From IMG/VR virus record IMGVR_UViG_3300027754_000524, positions 1 through 20,616 of that record: a DNA stretch of 20,616 bases, one strand, 5' to 3'. Under the pieces are notes generated by a model. It saw only the letters and a program-made list of their open reading frames with translations. It did not search any database and was not told the DNA's origin. Of the stretch, positions 13,501 through 19,561 are shown piece by piece. Source of the DNA: a virus. Within the stretch, counting starts at the first letter, position 1. Every line of letters starts with the position of its first letter. Made by a program: the position numbers and the translations under genes.

Positions 13501-15435
13501 ACGACTACTACGACTGCAAGTCCAACAACCACAACGACTACTTCAGCACCGACTACAACGACCACAACCGCTAGTCCAACAACTACAACGACTACTTCAA
13601 TACCACCATGTCCTTCTCCACCGTGTTCAGAATATCTTGGTTTAGTTTCTGATCCTGATAATACTCCATACGGAACACTTTCAAATTATGATTGCCCACA
13701 AGGTTGTTCTGGTCAATGTACTTATGCGGTTTCAAATTATATGGGTTGGAAGTTTTGGGTATACTATTCTGACACATGCTCTAGCCCAACAACGACAGCT
13801 TCGCCAACAACCACAACTACCACAACTACTACCACAAGCACGACCACAACAACAGCATCACCAAACACTACCACCACAACAACGACTACAAGTCCAACAA
13901 CCACTACGACCACTACAACAGCACCGACCACTACAACTACAACAACAGCAAGTCCAACCACTACCACCACTACTCCAGCACCAACAACTACAACGACTTC
14001 AACCACTACGACTACTTCAGCACCAACTACAACGACCACAACCGCTAGTCCAACTACCACAACGACTTCAGCACCAACTACAACGACCACACCAACTACC
14101 ACAACGACAGCAGCACCAACTACGACTACCACTACAACCACCACAACGACAGCAGCACCAACTACAACGACCACAACCGCTAGTCCAACTACCACAACGA
14201 CAGCAGCACCAACTACGACTACCACTACAACCACCACAACGACAGCAGCACCTACTACAACGACTACAACGACAGCAGCACCTACAACTACGACCACAAC
14301 CACAACGACAGCAGCACCTACAACAACGCCTACACCTTGCTCAAACGATTTATTTGTTCTTTCACATACCGACCTAGCTCTTTATGGTGCAACATTAGTA
14401 ATAACTGGGAACGGAAGATATAACGGAAGTGATTATATTTACACTCTTACACCAAATGCTGGATCATCGGGAAATTTTGGTTGTGATCTTACTTATACCA
14501 TTCCTAGCACACCAGCATTAGAAAGTGTGTTTGCACCTCCATCAGTTCCTACAATTAGTTTTCTTAAAGCAAATATAGGAAATCCAAACAGTTCAACTCT
14601 CATAGTTGAACTTATTAGTAGCGTGTATCCGTATGGTGGTATAATGTCTAATGGTAATAATTATCCAATTCACGCTGGAGATAGTTTAAGAGTTATTTAT
14701 TATGGAAATGAATTTGTTTCTGGTTGGAACGAATCATATTTTAGATTTACTTCTAATATTGCAGATTGCACACCAACACCCACCACAACGACAGCAGCAC
14801 CTACAACCACAACCACAACGACTACTTCAGCACCGACTACTACGACTACAACCGCTAGCCCAACTACTACTACTACTACGACTTCAGCACCGACTACAAC
14901 CACTACAACCGCTAGTCCAACTACCACAACGACTACTTCAGCACCGACTACTACGACCACTACCGCTAGTCCACCAACTACAACGACTACTACGACTGCA
15001 AGTCCAACAACTACAACGACAACTACAGTAGCACCTACTACGACCACCACAACAGTTTCGCCTACTACGACTACGACTACGACAACATTAGCCCCAAATA
15101 TAAATTCAATAAAGTACAACGCTGGCGATCAAATAGAAATAAGGCTTACTGATGATTACTACGATGTAGATGGAAGAGCTATAGATTTTGTATCCAATGA
15201 TTATCCAGCATTAAATAATTTAACAATTTTGTTTTTTGTAGATGGTAGAATAAATTTTGTAAAAACTTGTTTAGCCATAAACACAACCACAATTAGATTA
15301 GAGCTTGGTCATCTTGAATTATCTACTATTGGTGCTGGAAGATGGTCTTACGAAATAAGGGCAGTTTTTTTAAGTGGACATATTGTGACATTGACCATTG
15401 GGAATTTAATTATAACTCCTGCTTTTGGAGATTAA
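10597..15435 (+). CDS. giant mucin-like Thr-tract protein with Cys-rich repeats
   Basis: A 1612-aa protein with ATG at 10597. Order: N-terminal domain (1-51); Thr tract 1; Cys domain (75-133, NCESCGPC); Thr tract 2 (about 135-339); a beta domain (about 340-455; TTQPIIQIRT...VTVSVMENG, bacterial-Ig-like); six four-cysteine modules (462-804); a Gly-rich beta domain (about 805-935); Thr tract 3; a second Cys domain (about 1002-1062, DCPQGCSGQC); Thr tract 4; a beta domain (about 1248-1390); Thr tract 5; and a C-terminal domain (about 1498-1612) shared with the next gene. Thr tracts are T4-T14 runs split by ASP, SAP, AAP or PAP, as in mucins and O-glycosylated linkers. There is no signal peptide or membrane anchor. 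It probably forms a long extended virion fibre or whisker, with the C-terminal domain as attachment or tip. Glycosylation is inferred, not seen. Confidence 0.88.
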   Translation: MFNCVDPLSLGIIPSYEGEIFLFSDCSYTAIEKGGNLSWKENKKFKVYGDLTTTSEPTTPQPTTTTATTTTTTTVDPCSITSCGYYAGEYPFGSGLFIWYSVEQNNCESCGPCPDPVGTPTTANDTLSYFCSSVTTTVDPNTTTTTTEEPTTTTTTASPTTTTTTSAPTTTTTTASPTTTTTTSAPTTTTTTASPTTTTTTSAPTTTTTTASPTTTTTTSAPTTTTTEPTTTTTEEPTTTTSTTSTTSTTTTTSTTSTTTTPTPTTTTTTTTTASPTTTTTTSAPTTTTTTASPTTTTTTTTTTTTTTASPTTTTTTTPAPTTTTSTTTTTSTTTTTTTLPPLFLHIHQPAAGYVNNNASITTQPIIQIRTAPTLNGIAQGELYTATPIVVTVSVMENGALTNNTVTSANGIATFATLILNVGEDWKTKSFIYSAAGAKGANHLFDLNINHYSYLDLDNENCGFCSRGLIAGRNWINQYNVGTDAERRAACQADILVLFQDCFISYSYNSEIKPECYECSEVFPANEDSDFDINVTTYSAATRTLANTNCLNAVVALNASCYKHYLFSKNDPDCYECSAIFPDIDPPATLWDTFTGSTANEARDNCLGLLNGPNGYNSECYKSSIYNQVGQFCYYCAKETPPDIFPFDWEEVSRGFPNSTQELSLEECKNYLINEDFNNACYEAYMYERKSNLDKNIVDCYFCGTFVPIGGKEKKRYAPTVPSVDFPQGVTALAKCQAELNANNANCYWSYLYNFPNNPSCYYCNPVQPQGAVQQDIPTKGSSFQDAYNKCINNPAHIALNSGCGSGPSWPPFVPFQPPEDYDPAIDPIIGPFTEVDTGKKCRSWTLAHNGTSFSFTLEFGPNSPNTMQQYDALNAVTSWYFNGTTLTYSTGFYINPYSIGAAAGSLGGASGMGGSLIVVSDNTICADAYTQTDPVTTTTAAPTTTTTTTTTTASPTTTTTTTAAPTTTTTTTASPTTTTTTSAPTTTTTTASPTTTTTTSIPPCPSPPCSEYLGLVSDPDNTPYGTLSNYDCPQGCSGQCTYAVSNYMGWKFWVYYSDTCSSPTTTASPTTTTTTTTTTSTTTTTASPNTTTTTTTTSPTTTTTTTTAPTTTTTTTASPTTTTTTPAPTTTTTSTTTTTSAPTTTTTTASPTTTTTSAPTTTTTPTTTTTAAPTTTTTTTTTTTAAPTTTTTTASPTTTTTAAPTTTTTTTTTTTAAPTTTTTTTAAPTTTTTTTTTAAPTTTPTPCSNDLFVLSHTDLALYGATLVITGNGRYNGSDYIYTLTPNAGSSGNFGCDLTYTIPSTPALESVFAPPSVPTISFLKANIGNPNSSTLIVELISSVYPYGGIMSNGNNYPIHAGDSLRVIYYGNEFVSGWNESYFRFTSNIADCTPTPTTTTAAPTTTTTTTTSAPTTTTTTASPTTTTTTTSAPTTTTTTASPTTTTTTSAPTTTTTTASPPTTTTTTTASPTTTTTTTVAPTTTTTTVSPTTTTTTTTLAPNINSIKYNAGDQIEIRLTDDYYDVDGRAIDFVSNDYPALNNLTILFFVDGRINFVKTCLAINTTTIRLELGHLELSTIGAGRWSYEIRAVFLSGHIVTLTIGNLIITPAFGD
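10999..11613 (+). repeat. Thr tract 2 of the mucin-like gene
   Basis: About 205 codons, mostly threonine, in a unit of about 18 codons (T6-ASP-T6-SAP) repeated several times, then T-S-rich and T10-plus variants. All four Thr codons are interleaved, so the + strand is almost free of G and the DNA repeat is imperfect. Confidence 0.93.
11980..13008 (+). repeat. six tandem four-cysteine modules
   Basis: Six copies of a module with the order CxxC, one Cys about 30-40 residues later, and one Cys about 12-16 residues after that. CxxC motifs start at 11980 (CGFC), 12142 (CYEC), 12316 (CYEC), 12493 (CYYC), 12694 (CYFC) and 12877 (CYYC), 54-67 codons apart. Each of modules 2-5 ends with a C-Y pair (SCY, ECY, ACY, NCY). 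DNA identity between copies is low, so the duplication is old and the cysteines are what has been kept. Confidence 0.85.
13405..13599 (+). repeat. Thr tract 3 of the mucin-like gene
   Basis: About 65 codons of T-runs split by AAP, ASP and SAP, with the same T6-ASP-T6-SAP unit as tract 2. It is flanked by the Gly-rich beta domain and the second Cys domain. Confidence 0.93.
13786..14337 (+). repeat. Thr tract 4 of the mucin-like gene
   Basis: About 184 codons, mainly Thr runs separated by ASP, AAP, SAP or PAP. The second half is dominated by a T(6-12)-AAP unit that is repeated at both protein and DNA level. Confidence 0.93.
14770..15087 (+). repeat. Thr tract 5 of the mucin-like gene
   Basis: About 106 codons of T6-SAP-T6-ASP units like tracts 2 and 3, ending in TTTTTLAP directly before the C-terminal domain. 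Confidence 0.93.
15427..15430 (+). promoter_or_regulatory. ribosome binding site deciding the start at 15437
   Basis: GGAG within the last codons of the mucin-like gene lies 6 bases before ATG 15437. An upstream in-frame TTG at 15425 overlaps this site and is therefore an unlikely start. Confidence 0.6.
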
Positions 15436-15436
15436 C

Positions 15437-16081
15437 ATGGCATTTGAAATGGGCATAAGCTTATCTTTTGGTAAAAATTATGAAAATTGTACAACTTTGT
15501 CTGCACAATTAATAAACGGAAATGGAACAAATTATAGTACTCCGTATACAACTGGATTTGTAAATTTAACTAACGGCTACTTTTTATTTACTCCAACAAT
15601 ACCAGCATCTTTTAGAGGTGCTATCAAATTTTATTGTGGGGTTGAATTTCTTGGTGCTTTAGCCATTAATCCAGAAGAGTATGAAAACACAGATGTTAAA
15701 GTTAGCACAAGGTGTAGTTCTACTGGAACTGGAGTTCCTACACTGACAAACCCAATACCGATTAATCCAACAGATCCTATAGAATTAAGATTAACTGATG
15801 ATTATTTAGTTGCAGAATCTAGATCTATAGATATAACCTCTGTAAATTGGCCAGATTTAACTGGCTCTTCTACTAGTTTTATAATTGATTCAATGCCAAC
15901 ATTTACTAAGACGGCACAACTACTTAATACAACATCATTAAGGGTTGAGTTAAGCAATGAAGAGCTACAACAAATTGGTGCTGGTAGATGGTCTTACGAA
16001 TTTAGATCGGTTTTGTCTAATACCCACATAATAACCCTAGTGGTTGGCAATATTATAATAGTTCCACCGTTTACCGATTAG
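15437..16081 (+). CDS. small fibre-associated protein sharing the mucin-like protein's C-terminal domain
   Basis: A 214-aa protein from ATG 15437, placed right after the mucin-like gene's TAA (15433-15435). Residues 1-95 form one beta-rich domain (FGKNYENCTTLSAQLINGN..., FRGAIKFYCGVEFLGALAINPEEYE). Residues about 110-214 match the last 115 residues of the upstream protein: both contain RLTDDY, IGAGRWSYE and a closing hydrophobic strand plus VGN/IGN-I(I)-P-F-D end. The pattern (ordered beta strands, GRWSYEFRSV, then TLVVGNIIIVPPF) resembles BppU-type N-terminal domains of phage baseplate proteins, which I suggest tentatively. The pair may assemble together, with this protein as a short partner, cap or anchor of the long Thr-tract fibre. 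Confidence 0.75.
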   Translation: MAFEMGISLSFGKNYENCTTLSAQLINGNGTNYSTPYTTGFVNLTNGYFLFTPTIPASFRGAIKFYCGVEFLGALAINPEEYENTDVKVSTRCSSTGTGVPTLTNPIPINPTDPIELRLTDDYLVAESRSIDITSVNWPDLTGSSTSFIIDSMPTFTKTAQLLNTTSLRVELSNEELQQIGAGRWSYEFRSVLSNTHIITLVVGNIIIVPPFTD

Positions 16082-16120
16082 AATACGGTGTATTATTAGT
16101 TGTAATTATTACTAAATAAC

Positions 16121-16124
16121 GAGG
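16121..16124 (+). promoter_or_regulatory. ribosome binding site deciding the start at 16130
   Basis: GAGG lies 5 bases before ATG 16130. A GTG start at 16124 overlaps this site and is less likely. Upstream, GGTGTATTATTA at 16087-16098 partly resembles the 12-mer at 1863 and 19011. Confidence 0.55.
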
Positions 16125-16129
16125 TGATT

Positions 16130-16660
16130 ATGTACTGGCAAGCAGAATTCATAACACTGATAAGGGTTTTGATTGACGATCTTTCATCGCCACAAACATA
16201 TAATGACAAAAGACTTACGCAAGTTTTGGCAGTGGCTGCTCAATTAGTTACAAATGAATTAAATTTTCCTAATAAATTTAGGGTTGATATTCAAGCTTTA
16301 ACTATTGAGCCAAGTCCAGTAGATAGAGATTCAACCAGAGATGAAAATTTTATAAATTTAGTTTGTATAAAAGCAGCATGTTTAATAGAGCGTGGAGAAA
16401 CTAGAAAATCTGTTGGTCAAGGAATTGCTATTAGAGATGGTAGTTCCTCTATTGATCTTCGTGGAACTATGGATGGTAGGCTTAAATTGCTTGAAAAGGG
16501 CTGGTGTGCAGTATATGATGACACCAAGCTAGAATATCAAGCAAATAGGAATGGGGCAATCGCTGGTGCAGCCATTATGACTCCATTCAGAGTTTTTGCT
16601 GGATTTAGAGATATAGCGTACTATCCTTATAGCAGAGATGGTAGAAACTTTATTCCATAA
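16130..16660 (+). CDS. putative head-tail connector / neck protein
   Basis: A 176-aa protein from ATG 16130. The N-terminal half is mostly helical (YWQAEFITLIRVLIDDLSSPQTYNDKRL..VLAVAAQLVTNEL), with a Thr/Tyr loop after the first helix. A Cys-containing helix follows (FINLVCIKAACLIERGETRKSVGQG), then a GSSSIDLRG segment and LLEKGWCAVYDDTKLEYQ. Start-to-end order (helix, D..YxD..L loop, long helix, acidic loop, helix) resembles head-tail adaptor or connector proteins of tailed phages, which sit under the portal and close the filled head. The name is inferred from pattern and from lying near other neck-like genes. Its end overlaps the reading frame of the next gene, but the next gene's true start is just downstream. 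Confidence 0.6.
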   Translation: MYWQAEFITLIRVLIDDLSSPQTYNDKRLTQVLAVAAQLVTNELNFPNKFRVDIQALTIEPSPVDRDSTRDENFINLVCIKAACLIERGETRKSVGQGIAIRDGSSSIDLRGTMDGRLKLLEKGWCAVYDDTKLEYQANRNGAIAGAAIMTPFRVFAGFRDIAYYPYSRDGRNFIP

Positions 16661-16664
16661 GGGG
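16659..16664 (+). promoter_or_regulatory. ribosome binding site deciding the start at 16671
   Basis: AAGGGG ends 6 bases before ATG 16671. An in-frame ATG at 16638 would lie within the previous gene and has no such site. Confidence 0.65.
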
Positions 16665-16670
16665 TTTTTC

Positions 16671-17129
16671 ATGGCAACAATTCACATTATTGGTACTGGC
16701 ATAGTAAATGGTTATTCAACAATTAATCCCACTGAAGGAAATCCAAGTGGTCAAATAATCAATTATGTTAGCGAAGGAAGATCTTTAACATCGGACACAT
16801 TGGATTATCCAGCCATTAAAACAGGTTTTGGTATTCCAATTGTTGATATTTCAAGACCATCAGTTTTTTCAGATGGCTCTTCAACAATACTTTCTTCTAA
16901 TGTAAACCAACAAATATTTGGTTCTAATTATGATAGGAGTTACTTGTATATTCAAAATAAGTCAAATGATAATATGTATGTAGATTTTGGAGTAACAGCA
17001 AATACTAGTTCTTCTTTTAAAATACCAGCAAGTGGGAATTTAATCTTTGATAGTGTTTTCATTCCAGATTCTACAGTCAACATTATCTGTGCCACAAGTG
17101 GAGCAGCATTTGTTGCAAAAGAGGCTTAA
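16671..17129 (+). CDS. small beta-rich virion surface protein
   Basis: A 152-aa protein from ATG 16671. Residues about 80-152 form a recognisable beta module: NQQIFGSNYDRSYLYIQN, then MYVDFGVTA, SSFKIPASGNLIFDS, VNIICATSGAAFVAKEA. This layout (YLxIQN..., xxYVxFG, a PxSG turn, and a closing V.I.C..SG..F.VKE strand) recurs in small virion proteins of many tailed phages, usually without a known role. The N-terminal part (HIIGTGIVNGYSTINPTEGN...) is also beta-like and Gly/Asn/Ser-rich. It is probably a decoration or head/tail surface protein. It is the last gene before a strong terminator, closing the transcript from the fibre block. Confidence 0.7.
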   Translation: MATIHIIGTGIVNGYSTINPTEGNPSGQIINYVSEGRSLTSDTLDYPAIKTGFGIPIVDISRPSVFSDGSSTILSSNVNQQIFGSNYDRSYLYIQNKSNDNMYVDFGVTANTSSSFKIPASGNLIFDSVFIPDSTVNIICATSGAAFVAKEA

Positions 17130-17151
17130 AAAAGTATTGCTCATCTATATT

Positions 17152-17188
17152 GGCTGTTGTATCATATAAAGGTACAACAGCCTTTTTT
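17152..17188 (+). terminator. strong intrinsic terminator before the glycosyltransferase
   Basis: A stem of 10 perfect base pairs (17152-17161 with 17173-17182), extendable by a wobble and a C-G pair, closes a short AT-rich loop and is followed by six T (17183-17188). It lies 22 bases after the stop of the preceding gene and separates the fibre/virion transcript from the glycosyltransferase. Confidence 0.92.
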
Positions 17189-17213
17189 GTTTTAGGAAAT
17201 AGGAGAAGGAAAT

Positions 17214-19001
17214 ATGATTCTCACAATTGGCATGGCTACATACGATGATTTTGATGGGGTTTATTTCACTTTAGAAGCATTAAAAGCATATCAAGATTTA
17301 GAAGATGTAGAGCTAGTTGTAGTTGATACAAAAACCGAATCTTGTAAAGACACAGCAAGTACTTGTAATAATCTTGGCGTAAAATATTTTCATAGGCCAG
17401 ATAAGCTTGGAACATCTGCTTCAAGGAATCATGTCTTTGAAGTAGCAACTGGAAAATTTGTAATGTGTATTGATTGCCATGTTTTATTAGTTAAGGATGC
17501 TGTTAAAAAACTAAAAGAATATCTTTATGCAAACATTAACACCAAAGATTTAATTCAAGGCCCATTACTCTACGATGATCAAAAAAATGTATCTACACAC
17601 TTTAAACCTGAGTGGCGTGGGCAAATGTATGGAACTTGGGAAACAGATCCTAGATATTTAACTGAAGAAAAATTTGAAATACCTATGCAGGGTCTTGGTT
17701 TGTTTTGCATGAGGAAAGCGGTTTGGCCAAAATTTAATTCTAACTTCCGTGGTTTTGGTGGTGAAGAAGGATATATTCAAGAAAAAGCAAGACAGAATGG
17801 TGGAAAAGCCATATGCTTATCTTGGTTAAAATGGATTCACAGATTCGCAAGACCAAAAGGTGTTCCGTACCCATTAGATATTAAAGACAGAATTATAAAT
17901 TATTTAATTGGATGGTCTGAATTAGGAATGAATTATCAGGAAGTTTTGGAGTTTTTCAAGAGTTCTTTAAACACAACTCAAATAGGTGAAATACTTAAAG
18001 AGTTTACAAAAGCTCTAGGAACACCAATGTCAATTTCTCCTGCCAAAGACTATAAAACAAGCAAAGTTGCTTATATACTAGATGATGAAAATAGTGAAAC
18101 TTATAAAAATTTTAATTGGGTATACCCTAAAATAAGCTTAGAAGACAAGTCTTTTATTTCAGCTATGACTGACTTTGTTTCTAGAGATGAGAATTATTGT
18201 TTAATTGTAAAATCTGGTGAAACCATTGATTCAAAAACAATAGAAAAAATTGATGAGTGGATTGTTATTAAGCAAAAGACTTTAAAAATAGCATCTTTAA
18301 ATGAAATTAAAAAAAATTCCTTAAAAAGAAAAAATGACTTTTTTTCATATAGAATTGCAGATGATGTAGATATAGATAATAGTGCCTCTTTAATAATAAG
18401 CAAAGATTTTGCAAGGGTCATATTAAATAAAAATCAAAATTTAAAACTATCAGATGTTGCAAAAAGAAATAATGTTGCACCATTTGTTTTAACGAAAAAA
18501 GAAATTCCATATAGGGTAAATCCAAACTTAAATCATTTAGATAATATATCTGGAGGTTTAGATTTTTGTGATATTAGAGAAATTGTTTGGGCATCAAAAG
18601 GCAAATGGTGTTTAGATGTTTCTTCTACATGTCTTCAAACGACATTGGCTCTTTGCCAAAAGGGTCTTGGTATTGTAAGAGTTTATGACTTTCAAAATCA
18701 AGATAAAGAAACCCTCAAAAAAGAACTTGATGTATTTGGTTATGCCAATTTTATTATTGCAGAATTAGATGAAACCATAGAAGCTCCAGAAGATGGTGGC
18801 AGAGTTTTATTGATCAACTATAATAATATTCCAGACTATTTAAAAGATTTTTCTTATGAAAAACATTCATCATTCTTAAGAAGTGGAGATGTTTTAATAG
18901 TTGTTCATGCAGAACAAGAAATTATAGATGCTTTCTCTGATGTTGCAGACTACAAGACTCAGTTTATTTCAGATAAGTGCTTAATAGCAGTAAAGGCATA
19001 G
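17214..19001 (+). CDS. glycosyltransferase (GT-A fold, DxH motif) with possible methyltransferase-like tail
   Basis: A 595-aa protein with ATG at 17214 after a purine-rich AGGAGAAGG site. Residues 1-220 look like a GT-A fold: an N-terminal strand, VVVD at 35-38 for nucleotide-sugar binding, SRN at 70-72, then MCIDCH with D87-x-H89 in the position of the metal-binding motif. Next come GLGLFCMRKAVW (160-171), GGEE (182-185) as a probable acceptor/catalytic segment, and WIHRF (207-211) with a distal His. In animal polypeptide GalNAc-transferases (GT27) a DxH motif and a later His bind Mn2+ and a GGEN segment lies between them, so this order is similar; GT2 membership is equally possible. Residues about 450-595 look like a degenerate Rossmann/methyltransferase-like fold (WCLDVSST, VYDFQ). 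Substrate unknown; virion fibre proteins are inferred. It follows a terminator, so a separate promoter or read-through is needed. Confidence 0.85.
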   Translation: MILTIGMATYDDFDGVYFTLEALKAYQDLEDVELVVVDTKTESCKDTASTCNNLGVKYFHRPDKLGTSASRNHVFEVATGKFVMCIDCHVLLVKDAVKKLKEYLYANINTKDLIQGPLLYDDQKNVSTHFKPEWRGQMYGTWETDPRYLTEEKFEIPMQGLGLFCMRKAVWPKFNSNFRGFGGEEGYIQEKARQNGGKAICLSWLKWIHRFARPKGVPYPLDIKDRIINYLIGWSELGMNYQEVLEFFKSSLNTTQIGEILKEFTKALGTPMSISPAKDYKTSKVAYILDDENSETYKNFNWVYPKISLEDKSFISAMTDFVSRDENYCLIVKSGETIDSKTIEKIDEWIVIKQKTLKIASLNEIKKNSLKRKNDFFSYRIADDVDIDNSASLIISKDFARVILNKNQNLKLSDVAKRNNVAPFVLTKKEIPYRVNPNLNHLDNISGGLDFCDIREIVWASKGKWCLDVSSTCLQTTLALCQKGLGIVRVYDFQNQDKETLKKELDVFGYANFIIAELDETIEAPEDGGRVLLINYNNIPDYLKDFSYEKHSSFLRSGDVLIVVHAEQEIIDAFSDVADYKTQFISDKCLIAVKA

Positions 19002-19010
19002 GTTTTTATC

Positions 19011-19036
19011 GGTGTATTTATCATAAGGAGTACACC
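19011..19036 (+). promoter_or_regulatory. 12-bp motif and hairpin around the ribosome site of the gene at 19040
   Basis: GGTGTATTTATC (19011-19022) is an exact copy of the motif at 1863-1874, again starting 29 bases before the ATG. Here GGTGTA also pairs perfectly with TACACC (19031-19036), a 6-bp stem whose 14-base loop holds the AAGGAG ribosome site. The hairpin could present or shield that site; the first copy lacks the pairing arm. Confidence 0.35.
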
Positions 19037-19039
19037 ATC

Positions 19040-19561
19040 ATGGCAAAACTATTTACGCTTTCTGCTGATGTCAAACAAATCGCCCAAGATGCTATAGATG
19101 ATTTAATAGATCAGCTTGGTAAAGAATGCCTTCTTTTATATCCAGCACTTCCAGAGATATGTGAAAACTGTGTTTTGGACCCAATTGGAAATAAATCATC
19201 AAACTATTGGATAAATGGCGGTTCTATACCATTCCCAAATGGTTCTATTTGCCCTTCTTGTAATGGTTCTGGCTATCATTTTAAACAAATAACAAAGCCA
19301 ATAAAGCTTCTTATCGGAAATAGCCCCTCAGAATGGTTTGTTAAAATGCCATCTAACCTTCAAGTTCCAGCGGGAATGATACAAACAAAGGGATATGTTT
19401 CAAATTTGCCAGATGTTTTACAATCAAGGAAGCTAATTGTACAAATAAGCCTAGAACCTATGATAAGATTTACATATGAACTCTATGGTGAACCTATTGA
19501 TCAAGGAAACATAGTTCAAAATAGGTATTGGGTAGGAATGTGGAGTAGGGTGGGTGCTTAA
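19040..19561 (+). CDS. putative neck/connector protein with CxxC pair
   Basis: A 173-aa protein from ATG 19040 (AAGGAG at 19025-19030). An in-frame GTG at 18977 lies inside the glycosyltransferase gene and lacks a ribosome site. After an N-terminal helix (DAIDDLIDQLGKECLLLYP), residues about 35-85 carry CENC and CPSCNGSG flanking a PFPNGS loop. Four cysteines in two CxxC pairs suggest a zinc ribbon. The C-terminal half is beta-rich (IKLLIGNSPSEWFVKMP, KLIVQISLE). I know this arrangement from structural/neck proteins of environmental tailed phages, where it lies in the head-to-tail gene set, but the exact role is not established. The next gene starts directly after its stop codon, so the two are translationally coupled. 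Confidence 0.6.
   Translation: MAKLFTLSADVKQIAQDAIDDLIDQLGKECLLLYPALPEICENCVLDPIGNKSSNYWINGGSIPFPNGSICPSCNGSGYHFKQITKPIKLLIGNSPSEWFVKMPSNLQVPAGMIQTKGYVSNLPDVLQSRKLIVQISLEPMIRFTYELYGEPIDQGNIVQNRYWVGMWSRVGA

Noticed and set aside
13592-14377. Gln/Pro/Leu-rich + frame products overlapping Thr tracts 3 and 4
   Set aside because: They are frame-shifted readings of ACN repeats (CAA/CAG, CTA/CCA codons) with no ribosome site.
10851-15119. Long antisense reading frames of Val/Gly (VVVVG...) opposite the Thr tracts
   Set aside because: They are the reverse complement of ACN repeats: valine runs with no ribosome site and no other domain. Simple-sequence shadows of the mucin-like gene.
18977-19039. 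GTG start at 18977 for the CxxC neck protein
   Set aside because: It lies inside the glycosyltransferase gene, gives a Lys/Tyr-rich extension unlike the rest, and AAGGAG at 19025-19030 points to ATG 19040.
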